Of a stretch of DNA of 64,000 bases, positions 24,596 through 36,309 are shown piece after piece. Origin of the DNA: Chionis minor (Eukaryota; Chordata; Aves; Charadriiformes; Chionididae). Location: NCBI GenBank assembly GCA_013398295.1, contig VZSF01006876.1:118552-182551 (forward strand). Direction: 5' to 3'. Positions within the stretch are counted from its first letter, which is position 1, and each line of letters opens with the position of its first letter. A model generated the notes under the pieces. That model was not told the origin of the DNA and ran no database searches. It worked only from the letters and a program-made list of their open reading frames with translations. Made by a program: the position numbers and the translations under genes.

Positions 24596-24980
24596 ACCCA
24601 AGATGCAATTTTGAGTATAAAATTACGGAGTATAGGGCCAATTCTGCTGCCATTAAACCCAACAAGAAACCTCCCTTAATCAGGTTTATTGTAGAGCCAG
24701 AGAGGTGAGAAAGCTCTTCTTTTATGCTGCTGTTTTCCTGATTATGCGGTCTCTGGGCTTCCTACACGTGTTGGCATGTGGAAGCGCTAGAATTGCCTTT
24801 ATCTCTTCAACATGTTCCTCTTTGTTAAGGACTATCTCAACACATGATCTGCAGTGAAAAATAGGAAAGTGTCCATTACCTGAACAAGGCAGGGATTTGT
24901 CTTTTTTTTTTCCCCCTTTTTTCTACAGGGCATCTGCCCAAGCCAATAAATTTGTCAAGGAGATAAGTCGGACTAAATAA
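24596..24980 (+). other. Candidate pair of exons ending in a stop (24596-24704 and 24929-24980)
   Basis: The first part is open from 24508 and has a possible acceptor at 24594-24595 and the donor GAGAG|GTGAGA after 24704, leaving phase 2. A very strong acceptor (CCCCCTTTTTTCTACAG) ends at 24928. Joined in phase, the frame runs from FIVEPE into RASAQANKFVKEISRTK and TAA at 24978-24980. The 24929 part also matches the phase left by the exon at 22882-23032. Against it: codon use is plain, and 24627-24690 (GGGCCAATTCTGCTGCCATT and on) resembles an ancient reptile-bird repeat. Low confidence. Confidence 0.22.
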
Positions 24981-25129
24981 TCCCTGAGGTCTACACAAAG
25001 GACAGTGTTGGAGCGAATTCACACCACTCAGATTCCCTTCTTCCCATGATGTGCCTTGAAATTTATCACCCGGTTGTGAGCTTTAACTGCGTCAATCCCC
25101 GGTGAATTGATGGGAGAAAAGAACCGTGC

Positions 25130-25400
25130 TGAGGTTTATATGGTGGGTCTTAAACCCTTAAATGCTGGTGGCAGCGCACGCTCCCTGTAAAGCTGTGCCT
25201 TTGGTAATTTACACACGGGAAGCTCGGCCGCTCTGTGGAAAATCGGCTGGAAATAAGTGGGAGCTCAGAGCTGAGCAGTGGAGCTTCAGAAGGCCCCCAA
25301 GGTGTCGCAGTTTCTGTGGAGCATGCGGCCATCTTCACTTGATTGAATAAACTCGGTTGTCGGAAAGTCTGAAAAGCGGCTTTTAGAGAGTTCTGCCTAA
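25130..25400. other. Moderately CpG-rich patch
   Basis: About thirteen CpG in 250 bases by eye (GGCAGCGCACGCTCC, AGCTCGGCCGCTCTG, CATGCGGCC, CTCGGTTGTCGG). This is above the surrounding level. No exon signal stands out. Confidence 0.35.
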
Positions 25401-25559
25401 AAGCTTGCGAGTTTTTCCATTCCTTCCGAAGAGAAATTTACGCTCAGAAAATTAAAGGATCTACAAAGCGATATTTTCTGAAGCAAATACTGACATTACG
25501 AGCATCTTAAGCACTTGCACCGCATAGCTGTGCTAAACTGCCTCTCCTGACTGACAAAG

Positions 25560-25985
25560 CCGTCTCCTGCTAAAAGCAACTGTTATAAAATTATGACTAG
25601 CGCATATATAATGTTTGTGTTTAACAAGAAGACAGAAATGCCACCTTAGTAAAAACTGATTATGGTTACAGCTGAACAATTCACATCATGCAAGATTTAT
25701 AATATTAAGATTATGCAATCATCTAATCGGGGAGACAAGCCTTGAGTAATAATATGAAATGCATGTACTTCAATCTGCAACAGGAGATTCATTGCTGTTT
25801 TCTTATTAGCTCATGCTAGCATTAGGACTGCATTATCCATTTTGCCATAGTCTAATTCAGCATTTCCATCTGAAAACATATGCACAATAAGTGATCTATG
25901 CCGAACAACGAAATGGAGATAAAGCCATTTGAGTGACTTCGCAGCTATAAAAATATACATAATCTGTATGTCTTTTAGCAGTTCT
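25560..25985. promoter_or_regulatory. Putative conserved non-coding element
   Basis: Over 400 bases of AT-rich, non-repetitive DNA with many distinct words: AATATTAAGATTATGCAATC, GAGTAATAATATGAAATGCA, CTTATTAGCTCATGCTAGC, GTCTAATTCAGC, AACATATGCAC. No frame looks coding. This resembles the conserved blocks of developmental gene deserts in style, which is inference. Confidence 0.35.
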
Positions 25986-26399
25986 CAAGATTTTACACTA
26001 CATTTCTTTGCACGAAAAGTTTTCCCAAAATAAAGGAAAAGAAAGAAATTGCCACTTTTCTTCTCTGGAGAACAATATTTCTGGGGCTGAACCAGAGCAG
26101 GAACCCAGGCTGTGAATTTCTCACCCAGGACATCAGATCGTCTCATTCGTGCTACACCAACTACCTGGGCAGTGGCGGGTGTAACTTTGGATAGCAGGGA
26201 ATAACTTGAAACTTGCATTTTCCATTCCAGTGAAAATTGCTGATATTTACACTGAAAGGCAATCTCTGCTGTTTCTTAGGAGTGAAACCTTTCAGATAAT
26301 TTATAAACATCAGATATTTTCATCCAACAACAGCAGCATATATACGTGTAGCAATATATATAGAAACTCTAATTGGTTAATCATTGTACAGAGAAGTCA

Positions 26400-26600
26400 T
26401 AGTGTACTTCAGGCTAAAAATATGCTGTTTCGGGGGCTGATGAGTTCAGGCATCGTATTTCAAAGGCACATATTATAAAAGTTGACAAGTGTTTATAATG
26501 CAATAATCAAACTAATTGACTGAGATCTCTGATTAAAATGAGAATTTTCATGCAAAGCTCAGCCTGAGCTTCCCTCTTAACCGCATGCAGTGGGCTGAGT
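26400..26600. promoter_or_regulatory. Putative conserved non-coding element
   Basis: GTGTTTATAATGCAATAATC, AAACTAATTGACTGAG and TTAAAATGAGAATTTTCATG follow one another before a strong splice acceptor at 26622. Motif density only. Confidence 0.28.
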
Positions 26601-26622
26601 TCATTTTCTCTCTCCCGTGCAG

Positions 26623-26687
26623 GCTTTGATCCTGCGAGGCACTGGGGTCTGAGAGGATTGGGGACCTTACTGATCCAAAACCTCCAG
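26623..26687 (+). other. Candidate exon, 65 bases
   Basis: The acceptor TTTTCTCTCTCCCGTGCAG is close to ideal and the donor CTCCAG|GTAATT is good. One frame is open through it (FDPARHWGLRGLGTLLIQNL, phase 0 out). Too short to judge codon use, no family match, no partner in phase. May be a non-coding RNA exon. Confidence 0.25.
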
Positions 26688-28720
26688 GTAATTAGTTGTT
26701 TGGATGCCTGTATGTGTAGGTGGATACATCAGACTTTTGCAACAATCACAGTTCTCAGGAAAAAAAAAAAAGATATTTCAAAGGTAAACAGAAGGCATTT
26801 GTGTCCTGGAATCTGATTCATTATACACGCTATATATAGCTGTCATTAAATGAACAGCCTAACGTGCAACTATTCATCACAGGGTGGGGGAATGAGCAGG
26901 CTATCCTCTGCTTGCCTGGAATTGTTCATATTTCTGAAAACTAAAAGCAGTATCTAGGAAAGGAAAGAATGCCTAAAATGCCATAAGGTATTTGATTTAT
27001 TTTCTTCAGGCATTACCTCTCCATGTTCTCTGTGCCCAAGAGTATTGTTCAAGTCAATCGATCTCAGAAACTGTTTCTAGCAATCCCCGTTTTCCCCAAA
27101 ACTCACCACTAAAGACTTTAATCTGCCTCCCTTGGTTGTTATTGTCATTAAAATAGACTCAAATTGGTCTGTAATTTTTGTTTTACTTTGAAGGTGCATT
27201 TTGATCAAAGATAGCTATTTATCTTCTCATTTTTATTGCCAGCACTTTAGTTGTGAGTCTGCATAGGGTAAACTGCAATATCCTTTTGAATTCCAGCTAA
27301 AGCAATTCTCAGCTTGCTGTTTAGTTACACGAGAAACAGAAAATAAGTGATGCTGCCTGATCGAAACAGCTCTCTCAGTGCTGATTCAGGGAGATGACTA
27401 GAAATATTCCAATCTTTCTTAGCAACAATTAATTGCTGAAGAAAACCAGGGATAATTTTAATTAATGAATAAATAGAATTATGAACTATTTGTGGATACA
27501 AAGAGACACGTGATTTCATGAACTAGAAGAAATTACTACTTCGACCTAAAAATTGCAATCAAAATGGTTGTTTTCGACAGAAAATTGGATTTTAGTTAAA
27601 CTGCTTTTCCTGACAAGGCTCCCTTGCCACAGATATGTGGTTTTCCTCATCAAAATATGGAATGCTTTTGGCTGAAATGAAACAAAACCTTTGGGTTTTC
27701 AGGAGAAAAAATGTTCGCTACTTTAGTCCGCAAATTTTCTTGTGAAAACTCAACATTTTCCTATGTCCTAGTTCCCAGCCTTGGCTGACAATTCACTTAG
27801 CATTTAGCTGTGCTATTTAAAAAACATTCTTTCTGTAATGAGACCGGGACCCGTGCAATCACCACCACCAGCTTTCTAAGCGGGTCCCTCCATGGACCTC
27901 CCTCCATCCCAGCTTCTCCACAGATCCCGGGAGCAGCACAGCCCAGCTCAGCGCAAGGAGCCGGATTGATGGGGAAACTTGCATTTTTTAGGCAGGTTTC
28001 ACCCCAAAAAAAGAGACTTTTTGGTGCCACCCAGGGGATGGGGTGCATTCGGCTCCAAGCACTGGTCAGCCCCACTAATAATTAACTCTGATTTTTCCTA
28101 CCAGCTCTTTTCTACACCCACCCTCAGCTTTTAAGGCTTTGGGGTGTTGGGGTTTTTTTGTCTTTTCCAGCTTGGGGAAGCCGAGGGGGAGGGAAGGGGG
28201 ACAAGGAAACCCTCTGCTGAAAGACAAAGAGGACACAGGGAACGCCGGCCCTCGGCAGGGGAGATGAAAGAGCTCCGTTATGTGACAATGAGGGTGTGTG
28301 GGTGTCTCCCATCAAACCTGCTGACACCCAGTGCTGAGCCACGCGAAATACCGGGGGGACGCTCAGCAAAGATAAAAGCAGCCGTGGCCCTGAGGGCCCC
28401 AATTTCTGCTCTGCTGCTGTGGCCGATGAACTCCAGGTAGGTGAGGCAGAGGCTGAAATACCTTTTGCTCCTCTTCCCTCTTTTCCCCTGGAATCCCCGG
28501 GGGAGGAGAGAAGGGTCTCGGGCAGCACTTGGCATCGGCTCTGCCTGCTCCACCCAAACCTTTGCAACCTCCCCAGGTATCCCCTTCAGAGTGAAATCTC
28601 TGCTGTGTCTTCTTTAAAATAGAAAAAAATGGCATTTAACATCTCGGTACATAAGGCGAGAGTGAAATCTTTTAAATTGCTGGTTCTTGGCAGTGCAAGC
28701 TCCTTTGTTTTGCTATTCTT
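26688..28720. other. Non-coding stretch; AT-rich then GC-rich
   Basis: 26690-27780 is AT-rich with TAATTAATG- and AATTAATTG-type words around 27425-27480, a possible regulatory block. 27850-28580 is GC-richer with several overlapping open frames on both strands and no splice support. Confidence 0.35.
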
Positions 28721-30659
28721 TCACTCAATGACCTAAAACATAGACCTGAACACCATAGCCTATGTAGGCAAGAATACACCTATGTGGAGGAAGGTGAGGC
28801 ACCTAGATTTAATTGCAATTAGGGCCTTTCCTGCAGCTTCACAGCCATTTCCTGTCTGTACGTGCACACTCACACACACATCCCAGAAACAGCACCAGAG
28901 GATGAGACCACACTGGAATTACGTATGTGCAACAAAAATCTAAACAAAAAATCAAGGTGTTTTGTTCTGGTTTAGTGTGGGGAAGAAAAGGTCGGTATGC
29001 AGACTAACGGACTGTTTTAGGACAAAACTGATGCCATTATTAGTGGGTTTCCCCCCCCCCCCCCATTCTATTCCTTGCTTTCACCCGCCCTCACCCAAAT
29101 ACAAAATAACCTGCAATCCAATTAGTGCTGAGTGTGTACAAAGCAATCACATTTAATAAACAGAGCTGGTAGGTTTTAAAAAACACGGTCTGGTCCATGA
29201 CCTTTTCTTAATTTTGTTGGATGTAATCTGAAATTCTGGTCTTTTTATTTACACTTGCAGTCTAATTAGAATCAGTTGTTTTACCGTACCCTACCTGCTC
29301 GTAGGCATGCAGGGGAAAGCACACACACACGGTGCTTTTGCACAATTTCTCTGCTCTCCCCAGGAGCTGCTGTACTGAACTTCTTTCTTGCACGATTAAT
29401 GATGACAGAGTCAGTGTGTGCGTGCATGAATAACACGCCCTGGTAACAAGTCAGGAACACAGAGAGGGATTTGTGTCTTTTAAATGGGTTTGAGACAGTA
29501 GCATGTAGCTTTTTTTCTTTTTTTCTTTTTTTTTTTTCAGTTCAAGTTCTGATTTGCTCTTCTTCCACAGTCATCGCTTCATTGCATTGGAGGACGTGCC
29601 ACAGAAAGCTCTCTACTTACTGTACAAAGAGCAGTGATCCGCTCTGAGCCCTCTTTTCTAATTCTTTCCGAGTAGACAAAGCAGAAAAGACCTGACAGAA
29701 GCAGCATGAACAATAAGCTGCATTTTCCAGAACTGATGGTGAAACCCAGGAAGTTTTCTGCTGGGGTGAGGGGTAGGGGAAGAGGGAAAGGGCCTTTGGA
29801 AAGGGGCCAAAGAGGATTTTGTCTGGATTCTTTAAGAGATGGAAGCCAGTTAAACATCAGCTCCTGATATGTTGGGTCCAGTGGTTAAATCCATGGTGTC
29901 TGTGCAATCTTTGATTCTGACATTTCGAGGAAGCGCAAACATGTACCAAGTGCTAGAGGTGAGGGCAGGCAGGTCAGGAAGAGCCTCCATGAGCACCCAG
30001 GAGCTTTGGTTGCTCCATATCCCCATCACACCAGTACTGTGTGAGACTCATAGCGTCCCCGGAGCATCCCTGACAGATCGGACAAGGCGGGCAGAGGCAG
30101 GAAGGTCAGTGACACTGAGGAACTGAGTGGCAGTCTACTGGACCGGCATTTGTGATGCCCGCATTTGGGGAAAACGTATGCTATTCAGGGAAGCTTCTAG
30201 GTGAAAATTTAGGATACCTCTGAGTGAGCGGCTCAACAAATTCTTTGTGGAGCACCAAGAAAGACCGATGCCCTAAATGTCCTGCTTGCTTTCCCACTTT
30301 CTTGAATTAACAATGTAGTTCCAGGTTATGCTGCTTTTGGTATCAAAAGTTGATAGGAAATTCTCACCTTCTGCTCATTCCCCCTGTCTTTCAGGCTGCC
30401 TCCCCTTTCATCTGCCCAAGTTAGAAATAACTCCCTCCCACCCATAAAAAACCCCACCAGGCGGAGGTTGGCAGACTTGCTGAAACTACCTCCTGTAGCA
30501 GAGACAGCATGGCACGGACCTGCAGGCTCCTCACCTCACATCGCCCTAGTGCCAGACTTCCAAAATCACCCAAATGGCTTTGAAGTTTGCCTGCTGCCGA
30601 CTGCCTGCAGCGCTGCCCTTGCATTGGATTTACGAGGGAGGGGAGCACGTGGAACAAAG
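28721..30659. other. Non-coding stretch
   Basis: No gene seen. T-rich run at 29510-29540 followed by AG gives an acceptor-like site at 29540, but the next bases show no coding frame of note. Short CA-rich run at 28867-28882. Confidence 0.35.
29051..29064. repeat. C14 homopolymer run
   Basis: Fourteen consecutive C bases. G-tract on the other strand; error-prone in sequencing and a possible source of length variation. Confidence 0.95.
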
Positions 30660-30975
30660 TTCAAGAGTTGGCGGTTTCATTTGCATATCGGAGGCCAAAA
30701 TAAGCAAATAAAAACTGCCACACAAAACGAACCAGAATTGGAATTGGCTAAACGCTTTCCTGTGAAATGGATTTTAGAAGTGACTCTTGAACTCTTCAGT
30801 GGAAAGACAGATTCATTTTCAATGGAGTTTGATCTTGCTCTTCAGCTTCATTTGTAAGACCAATTACAGAGCATTTTGTACAACAATTACGGGCATTAAA
30901 ACCACTCTGTTCCATTTGATGAATTTTAATAGTAATTGAACAGAAGAACCCATCAACTGAAAGATTGTCCAATCA
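30660..30975. promoter_or_regulatory. Putative conserved non-coding element
   Basis: Includes TTTCATTTGCATATCGG (an octamer-like ATTTGCATAT), GGAATTGGCTAAACG, CAACAATTACGGGC, GAATTTTAATAGTAATTG and ATTGTCCAATCA (a CCAAT-box word). More than 300 bases of complex, repeat-free DNA. An open frame runs through part of it (+, to 30857) but its peptide has no family likeness. Conservation is the deciding test. Confidence 0.35.
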
Positions 30976-33109
30976 AGTATGCCCATACACTAAACTGTAA
31001 TTTCCACTCCACAAATGTGTAATGCCACTTGAAACTACCAAAATGTCCTCTCCCCACCAACACCCCAGCAGATTTTTGAGCATTTGTTCCAAAACAACTT
31101 TATTCCTTGAGGCTTTAAGTACACGGAAAACACATTGACCATGTTCCTGTGTACAACTTTGTCCTGCAAAGCTCCCTGGAGCTCCTTCTTGGATGGGGAA
31201 TTTGCAGAGTCCTGGTGACCACCAGTGTTTGCCAGGAAGCACCCAACAAATGCCCCTTTTTGTGAAGAAAGGCATTTTTGGAAGATTCCTTCCAAGGGAC
31301 TTTTGTAAGGAATTTTAAGAGCTGGATGGGTGCTTTGTGTCGTTGTAGGAAATAGAGTCCATCACCTGAACTCTGGATCTGGTATTTACATTTGGGGTCG
31401 GTTCAGCTTCTTCCCTTGCAAAGAAAGAACGTGTGAAATGGTGGGATGAAGAAATATAGGCCTGAAACAGATCATTTGGTTATGAAGACAAGCCCATTAT
31501 AGCCACAGAAGAATAGATCTCTAGACTAGAAGAGTCCAGGTATATCCCTTTTACATGGTCTTCATGGGCCGCAAGCCCTGAAGAGCCTAAAACTTACATT
31601 ATGATTCCAAAAGCCACAAAAACCGTGCAGTATGGCAGAACGAAGAATAGATCAAAGGCGTCACCAGCGTCCTGGGTCTCTGAAGAATGCTAGTGCATTT
31701 CTTAATCTTTGCTGTGAACATTTTGTTGTTATTTTTTTCCTACTAAACTTGCTCTTTCTGTCTGGGGTTGGCCTGTGCCGTCCTGAAAATTCCTCGAGGG
31801 AAGTTGTGTTCTTTGGATTTGCTGGAAATTGGAAGAACAAAAGAACTATTTTGATGAACTTGCTCTCAATGGGATTTCCAAGTTAGCTTGGGAGACAAAA
31901 GGAGATTGCTATAGTTTAGATCAGTGGGAGATAAGCGTCCAACTGTCAGAGCCTTCCTTTGAAGTGGGTTTCCCCTTGCCAGTGGTTGCTACAACTTTAA
32001 GTTCAATTTAAAGACAAAAGATGAAGTCTTGGCCTTACTGAAGTCAATAAGAGTTTTATCACTGACAACTCAGAGGCCAAGATTTCACCCAAGCTGTTTG
32101 TACAGGCACTAACTTTAGCATCTGTTGAGAGCCACATGAAATATTTATGTTGAAGAGTGAAACTGTATTGTTTTCTTGCATCTTATTCCGAACATAAAAA
32201 TGATCCCAACTCACTGGAAAATCACCACGCTTCTCTGAAAAGAGTATAGTTTCAGTTGATCCCAATGGGATCAAATTAAGAGTTAACAATGTGTGATTTA
32301 AAAACAATTACTAAAAATTTTCTCCATGGGATATATCTGATTTCTTCCTGATAGTTTTCATTTTGGTTTATAACAGAGAAGAAAAGAACAGTGGAAGTGT
32401 TCCTATAAATGGGAAGATCTACTTCCTCCACAAGTAAAATTTCAGTCTGTGGTTCCTTACATTTAAAAATATTTGAAAAATCGTTTGAAAGCTCAGGAAT
32501 GCAGCTTCTATGGAAGGTACTGAGGGTTACATATTTCTGTACATTGTGCAAGTTAATTAGTTAACGGGCACAAAGTTCTACATAAAAAGCAAAGCATTTT
32601 TAAAAGACCTGCAGAGTACCTCAGCCTAGTAACAAACCTACCCAAACTTCTGAAATGTGGGCAAACACAAATCTGGCATAAACCAATTTTTTTTTCAAGG
32701 CTTCTTCTCGAGGCTTCTTCCCCTCTTTCCTCCCAGACGGAGACAAGATCCAAACAAGTGAGATCGGAGGAGAGGAGAAAGGTAGCAGGGGCTGGGGGCA
32801 GAAAAATGGGGAGATACTCTCAGGGATTCATTTGGAAAAAAAAGCATGCAAATTAAAGGCCACAGAAATTTCTTCCCTCTCCTCTCTTGGTCCATCTTCC
32901 CCTGTCAAATATCACCTCTTATTTGTTTCATTTTATGCATTTTAGCGTTTCAGTCGCCGGCTGCTATGTTGGGGTTTTTCAGCCTTCGCACACCATCACA
33001 TACTGCCTGCCTTTTTTTGACCACACTTTGTGTTGCAATAATACTAATAAAAAACTGGGCCTGATTTTAATTTGTGTAATGTTTTTGTTAAAAAAAAATA
33101 AAAACTCAA
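30976..33109. other. Non-coding stretch holding one repeat fossil
   Basis: Apart from the fossil at 32021-32090 I see no element. 31490-31550 (AGATCTCTAGACTAGAAGAG) faintly resembles the start of an old CR1 in minus orientation but is too short to call. Confidence 0.35.
32021..32090. mobile_element. Ancient amniote repeat fossil
   Basis: GAAGTCTTGGCCTTACTGAA, GTCAATAAGAGTTTTATCAC and GAGGCCAAGATTTCACCC follow the well-known reptile-bird repeat text in order (a CCTGGCCCCATTGAAGTCAA-like start, TGGGAGTTTTGCCATTGA, GGGCCAGGATTTCACCC). The copy is short and mutated. It belongs to an old LINE/SINE tail found widely in turtles and crocodilians; I cannot name the family from memory. Confidence 0.6.
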
Positions 33110-33260
33110 CAGCCTAATTAGGAAACCCGTTAAATGGCTGCAATTCAAATATAATTCTATTAAATTCTCCCTGTAAAGTTAATGTTACAGACTTTTTAAC
33201 AGATGTTTTAATTAGACATTGTTATTAAAGGGAATACTGTAGAAATTAAAAGCAGGCCCT
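33110..33260. promoter_or_regulatory. Putative regulatory block with CCTAATTAGG palindrome
   Basis: The perfect 10-base palindrome CCTAATTAGG lies at 33113-33122. It is followed by TGCAATTCAAATATAATTC, GTTTTAATTAGACATTG and TTATTAAAGG. Palindromic TAATTA sites bind paired-type homeodomain dimers. Motif evidence only. Confidence 0.33.
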
Positions 33261-36062
33261 AAATGTGTTAACAAAGACACTTTTCTTGCATGGCGACGAT
33301 GGTGGCAGAAACATTAGCAAAGAGATTTTGGCAGCAGGTCATGAAAAAAAAAAACCCAGAAATGTGTTAAAGGAAACAAAATGCACTAAGAGATATGCAT
33401 TGCTCAGCTACTATGTGATTTCATTTCATTTCACAGCCAGCACCACCTCGGGCCATTGCCTGAGCTGGAAAAGAGGTGGAGAAGATGCTTCAGCACAGGG
33501 CTAATGGTACCACGTGAGGAGCACCGTTACCAGCACAGGCGCTAACTGGGAAGGGGGATTTGGTTGCCAGACACTTGCAGCTTCAAGGATTTCCAAGGAA
33601 GCACCAGTATTGCCAGTTTTTGAGGTTTTGTCTGCTGCTTTCATGTTTTGAGTTGTTTTTTTAACTGTGACTAAATGTCATTTTGTCGGACTGCTGCCCT
33701 GATCTGGCCATCAATTCTCCCTGGGTGCCATTGTCTGCTGGTCGGAGCCCTTCCAGGGTGGGATTCAAAACAGAAATCAGTAGACTTGGTCAGCAAGGGA
33801 GCATAGGAAAAACATAAACAATTACATGCCTTGTGTTGGATCCTGTGAATACTTAAATTAGTCTAGAGATAATCGGTTTGGACCACAGGAAAAAGGGAGA
33901 CCATATGGTCCTCAGGAGGCTGCCTGACTGGATGGCTCTGTTCCAAAGTGAAATCAGCTCTACCTAAAACATCCTAACAAACATGAACCAAACCAGGTCT
34001 TCTTTCATCACGTTACCTACAGACTATTTCTGACGTATTTATCTAGCTAATGCTAGGCCTTAGCTCCTTTTCCTGTAGGCACCTCCCACTCTTCATCTTC
34101 ACAGCTCTTGAAGGAGTCAAGAAGAACAGTTGACACTGGAGGAGATACAATTTTTGCACAGTTTTTCACAGGGACTTTGCTTTTGTTCTTTCTTTGTTAT
34201 TCACATGGGAATATAAACTGCATTTCTCTGTATTTCAATGCAATTGAAAATTATACATTGCAGAGTTGTTTCTTGCAAAAGGTCAGCTTCCTGCTGCCCA
34301 GCACCTGTGAAATGATAAGAGGGTTAAACCTGGGCTCTTCTGAGCAGTTTGGTGAATAATGCAAGGAACAAGCTATGGACAAGACCGACGTACAAGTTTA
34401 CAATGCCATCAAGGGCTTTAGGGCATCATAGCCCTAAAGACAGAGCTTGGCTATGCTGTCACCATCAACCCAAGGTGGGGCTTTGGGGTTTTTAGAAGGA
34501 GAAAATTCTTACTAGCTGAATAGATGGATCTGACATTTTAAGGACTTTTTCCCCCCACCCCCTTCCCCTTGTTTCCCATAGATGATGCTGGCATTGCATC
34601 TATGAGTTAGAAACCAAAAGCTGTTCCTATCAGTAGTAGATACACTCTTCGGAGCACATGGTAGATGGGAAGGGAAAGCTGCTGAAGTATTGTGAGGTTG
34701 GCAAAGAAAAGAGAAAAGCACCAGAGGAGAAATCTCTGAGAATGGCAGAACAGGTTCATGCTGATCCAGTAATTAGCTTTAGACAGTGGTGTGGGGATGC
34801 AGGCAGGTAGGTGAGCTGGTAAAGCTGCGTGAGACAGGATAAACAATTCAAAGCGATCTAAACCCTCTGATTTCCTCTCTCAATGAGAGGAACAACTTCC
34901 TCCTAAAACTCTAGGAGAAAATCTGATAATCACAGCTCCGAACGTTTTATCCCTGTCATCAAAACCTCTGTTATTGCCCGCTCTGGGAAGAAGAATACAA
35001 GCCTAGAGAGAAAAGATGCCTGGAAAATCATGTTAAAGTGATGTTATCATTGATATTAGTGAAAAGTGTCAACTCCTGTTCCTTCCATAGATTTCATTCT
35101 TTCAGCCTATTTATAGACTGGAGACAGGCCAGAGCCAGAGCAGGACTTCCTCAGAGCTCGGAGGTGTTTGAACCTGGCTGGTGATACCTGTCAGAGACTC
35201 CTGCGAGCATCTCTGTGAGCTTCTGCACAGGTGGGGCTTTGCACACTCTCAATCTCATATGTTTTCAAGCTTTGTTTATTCTTAACAACACAATTTATTC
35301 TTCTTTGTTGCCCCTTCCCTTTAGGGGCCTTTAGCTTAACTGCAGTCCAGTAACCAAATTAATGCAGGTATTCAAATTTTAATGACCATCTGAGTCAAGC
35401 AAACTGGAAAATGATTCCTGTGCAGCCAGAAGGGTAAAAAGAGAGCGGCAAAACCCCACCAGCAGAGGCAACTGGCTAATTAATTGATGTGAAACCAATG
35501 CAAAAGAACAGAACCTAGGAAAAAAAAAAAAAAAAAAAGAAAATCTGTACAGCAATTACTTCCAAAAAGGTAACATTTTCCCAATTAAAGCCATTCTAAG
35601 AACTTTAGTTAATTATGTAGGTTTTCTTCTCTCTGTTCTCCCCCCCCTTCCCTTTCTCTCTCTCTCTTTTATTAAAGTCCATCAGGGCTCGTGATGTGTG
35701 GGAAAAGTGCTAACATTTGCAAATTGCTGGTTTATGATAAATGAATTGTGGAAACTCAGCCCCTTGGTTGGGGCCCGGCTGGATTGCAAAGCACCAGCAT
35801 CTCCGGCTGCTGCAGCCCTGACCCTGACTTTACACCCATTGATCACAACTGGTGCATAGCCATGACCACCAAATGCATACATCGTAGCTGGGGGACTTGC
35901 TTTTCCCATAGTATTTCATCATCGTTCCACATCACGAGCGCCATAGTAACCTTTGGCATGCCGTCCTGTAAGACTAATACCTGCAGGAGATTTCCTCTTG
36001 CCCCAGTAATCACTGCTTCAACTGCTCCATCTTTAAAAAACCCTTAGTCATTAACCCAGCTT

Positions 36063-36094
<32 letters not shown>

Positions 36095-36309
36095 TTCCTT
36101 TAATTTCAATAGTGCCGGGAAGGAAAGAAAGGGCTGAGCATGTTGGAGAATCAAGCCCTAAATAATCCTAACATCTTTCCAGCTATAACTTTCTATGGCT
36201 TCCCCTAATACTTTCATTTTAGACAGAAATTTACAGTGTCTTTTCTGGATGTCAATCCCAGAGGTCCTCAGGGATCCAGCAGGAAAGAGAGACGAGTACA
36301 CTGAAGGAG
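33261..36309. other. Non-coding stretch with A runs
   Basis: Contains A19 at 35520-35538, a C-rich then CT-rich run at 35641-35668 and A26 at 36069-36094. At 35860-36045 all of several frames are open, one on the minus strand reading KDGAVEAVITGARGNLLQ; no splice context fits, so it is not called. TTAGTTAATTATG at 35606 is a homeodomain-type word. Confidence 0.35.
36069..36094 (+). repeat. A26 homopolymer run
   Basis: Twenty-six A bases after CTTTGATTT. It follows a 300-base plus-strand open frame ending near 36047, which made me consider a retroposed copy, but no polyadenylation signal or family likeness supports that. Confidence 0.9.

Noticed and set aside
31829..32011. KGDCYS in a plus frame, compared with the GDCYYC motif of adenylyl cyclases
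   Set aside because: Only four residues agree and the surroundings do not match the cyclase catalytic domain.
35682..36047. Minus peptide KDGAVEAVITGARGNLLQ and plus frame ending before A26, considered as an exon or retrocopy
   Set aside because: Several frames are open at once, the A run is on the wrong strand for the minus reading, and no splice sites or polyadenylation signal fit.
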